Origin: Alphaproteobacteria bacterium UBA6544
GTDB lineage: Bacteria; Pseudomonadota; Alphaproteobacteria; UBA8366
Direction: 5' to 3'
DNA length: 6,209 nt
NCBI GenBank assembly: GCA_002434595.1
Contig: DJKK01000227.1
Location: 1-6,209, forward strand
The translations under genes and the position numbers were made by a program. The notes beneath the pieces were generated by a model. It was not told the DNA's origin and ran no database searches. It saw nothing but the letters and a program-made list of their open reading frames with translations. Shown piece by piece: positions 5,895-6,209 of the stretch (positions are counted from its first letter, which is position 1; each line of letters starts with the position of its first letter).

Positions 5895-6209
5895 ATGACA
5901 ATTGAGGTTCGTCAGGCAACGCCGATGACCGGCGCGGAGATTCTTGGTGTTGATATTGCGGCGGAGCTTTCGGATTCGGTATTCGGCTCGATACAGGCCG
6001 CGCTTGACGTCCACGGCGTCGTCTTTCTTCGCGATCAGAAACTTACCCCGCAGCAACAGGTGGCATTCACCGCGCGGTTCGGCACGCCGGATATTAATTT
6101 CAATGCGTTGCGTTTTGGTATCGATGGCAGTCCGGAGATTTACATCATCTCTAATATTACAAAAGACGGTAAGCCGATTGGGACGGGGCGTGCCGGGGAA
6201 ACTTGGCAC
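5895..6209 (+). CDS. TauD/TfdA family dioxygenase, N-terminal part (3' end outside window)
   Basis: 105 codons are visible, open to the window end. These enzymes use non-haem Fe(II) and 2-oxoglutarate to hydroxylate small molecules such as taurine, sulfonates or aryloxyacetates. The visible part shows the family start: MTIEVRQATPMTGAEILGVD (the GAEI-GVD signature), then HGVVFLRDQKLTPQQQVAFTARFG (a HGV-FRDQ-LT-Q-FA-RFG pattern), then GTGRAGETWH at the very end. The final His matches the first iron ligand of the WH(T/S)D motif; the Asp and distal His lie beyond the window. ATG 5895 is chosen over 5892 on ribosome-binding-site spacing. It is divergent from the amidohydrolase, and presumably starts a separate transcription unit continuing to the right. 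The substrate is not predictable. Confidence 0.88.
   Translation, partial: MTIEVRQATPMTGAEILGVDIAAELSDSVFGSIQAALDVHGVVFLRDQKLTPQQQVAFTARFGTPDINFNALRFGIDGSPEIYIISNITKDGKPIGTGRAGETWH

Noticed and set aside
5832..6209. - strand open frame at the right edge
   Set aside because: It overlaps the TauD/TfdA-type gene, whose + strand translation matches the family up to the WH iron-binding motif.

Overview
The window looks like chromosomal DNA of a moderately GC-rich proteobacterium, most likely an alphaproteobacterium. The basis is gene style only: compact genes, GGAG-type ribosome binding sites, and a mix of acyl-CoA dehydrogenase, aldo/keto reductase, amidohydrolase and TauD-type dioxygenase typical of catabolic accessory regions in that class. 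There is no rRNA, tRNA, CRISPR array, transposase or integrase, and the taxonomic guess is weak.

Layout, left to right: (1) the 3' end of a gene for a glycine/betaine reductase selenoprotein-B-like protein, + strand, cut by the window edge (1-375). (2) A 191-base convergent gap with a degenerate GTCATTCC...GGAACC palindrome. (3) A two-module VOC/glyoxalase-like protein on the - strand (569 region to 1445). (4) A 119-base divergent control region with a perfect 12-bp inverted repeat and a third copy of the half-site. (5) A tightly packed + strand run: acyl-CoA dehydrogenase (1565-2773), a broken isopenicillin-N-synthase-like oxygenase (2787-3147), a YajO-like aldo/keto reductase (3122-4165) and a HAD-family hydrolase (4174-4851). 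(6) A short convergent gap with a hairpin. (7) A TIM-barrel amidohydrolase on the - strand (4932-5774). (8) A divergent gap. (9) The first 105 codons of a TauD/TfdA dioxygenase, + strand, cut by the window end just at its HxD iron-binding motif.

The + strand run has gaps of 8-13 bases or overlaps, so it is probably one transcription unit started from the control region at 1446-1564. The enzymes (CoA-ester dehydrogenation, carbonyl reduction, HAD hydrolysis, lactone or amide hydrolysis, 2-oxoglutarate-dependent oxidation) fit breakdown of a small organic acid or xenobiotic-like compound, but the substrate cannot be read from the sequence.

The most informative observation is the broken oxygenase: its N-terminal and C-terminal ends are both recognisable, in different frames, with the whole catalytic middle missing. 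I see no convincing new type of system here; the region is best described as an uncharacterised catabolic cluster with one gene in decay.
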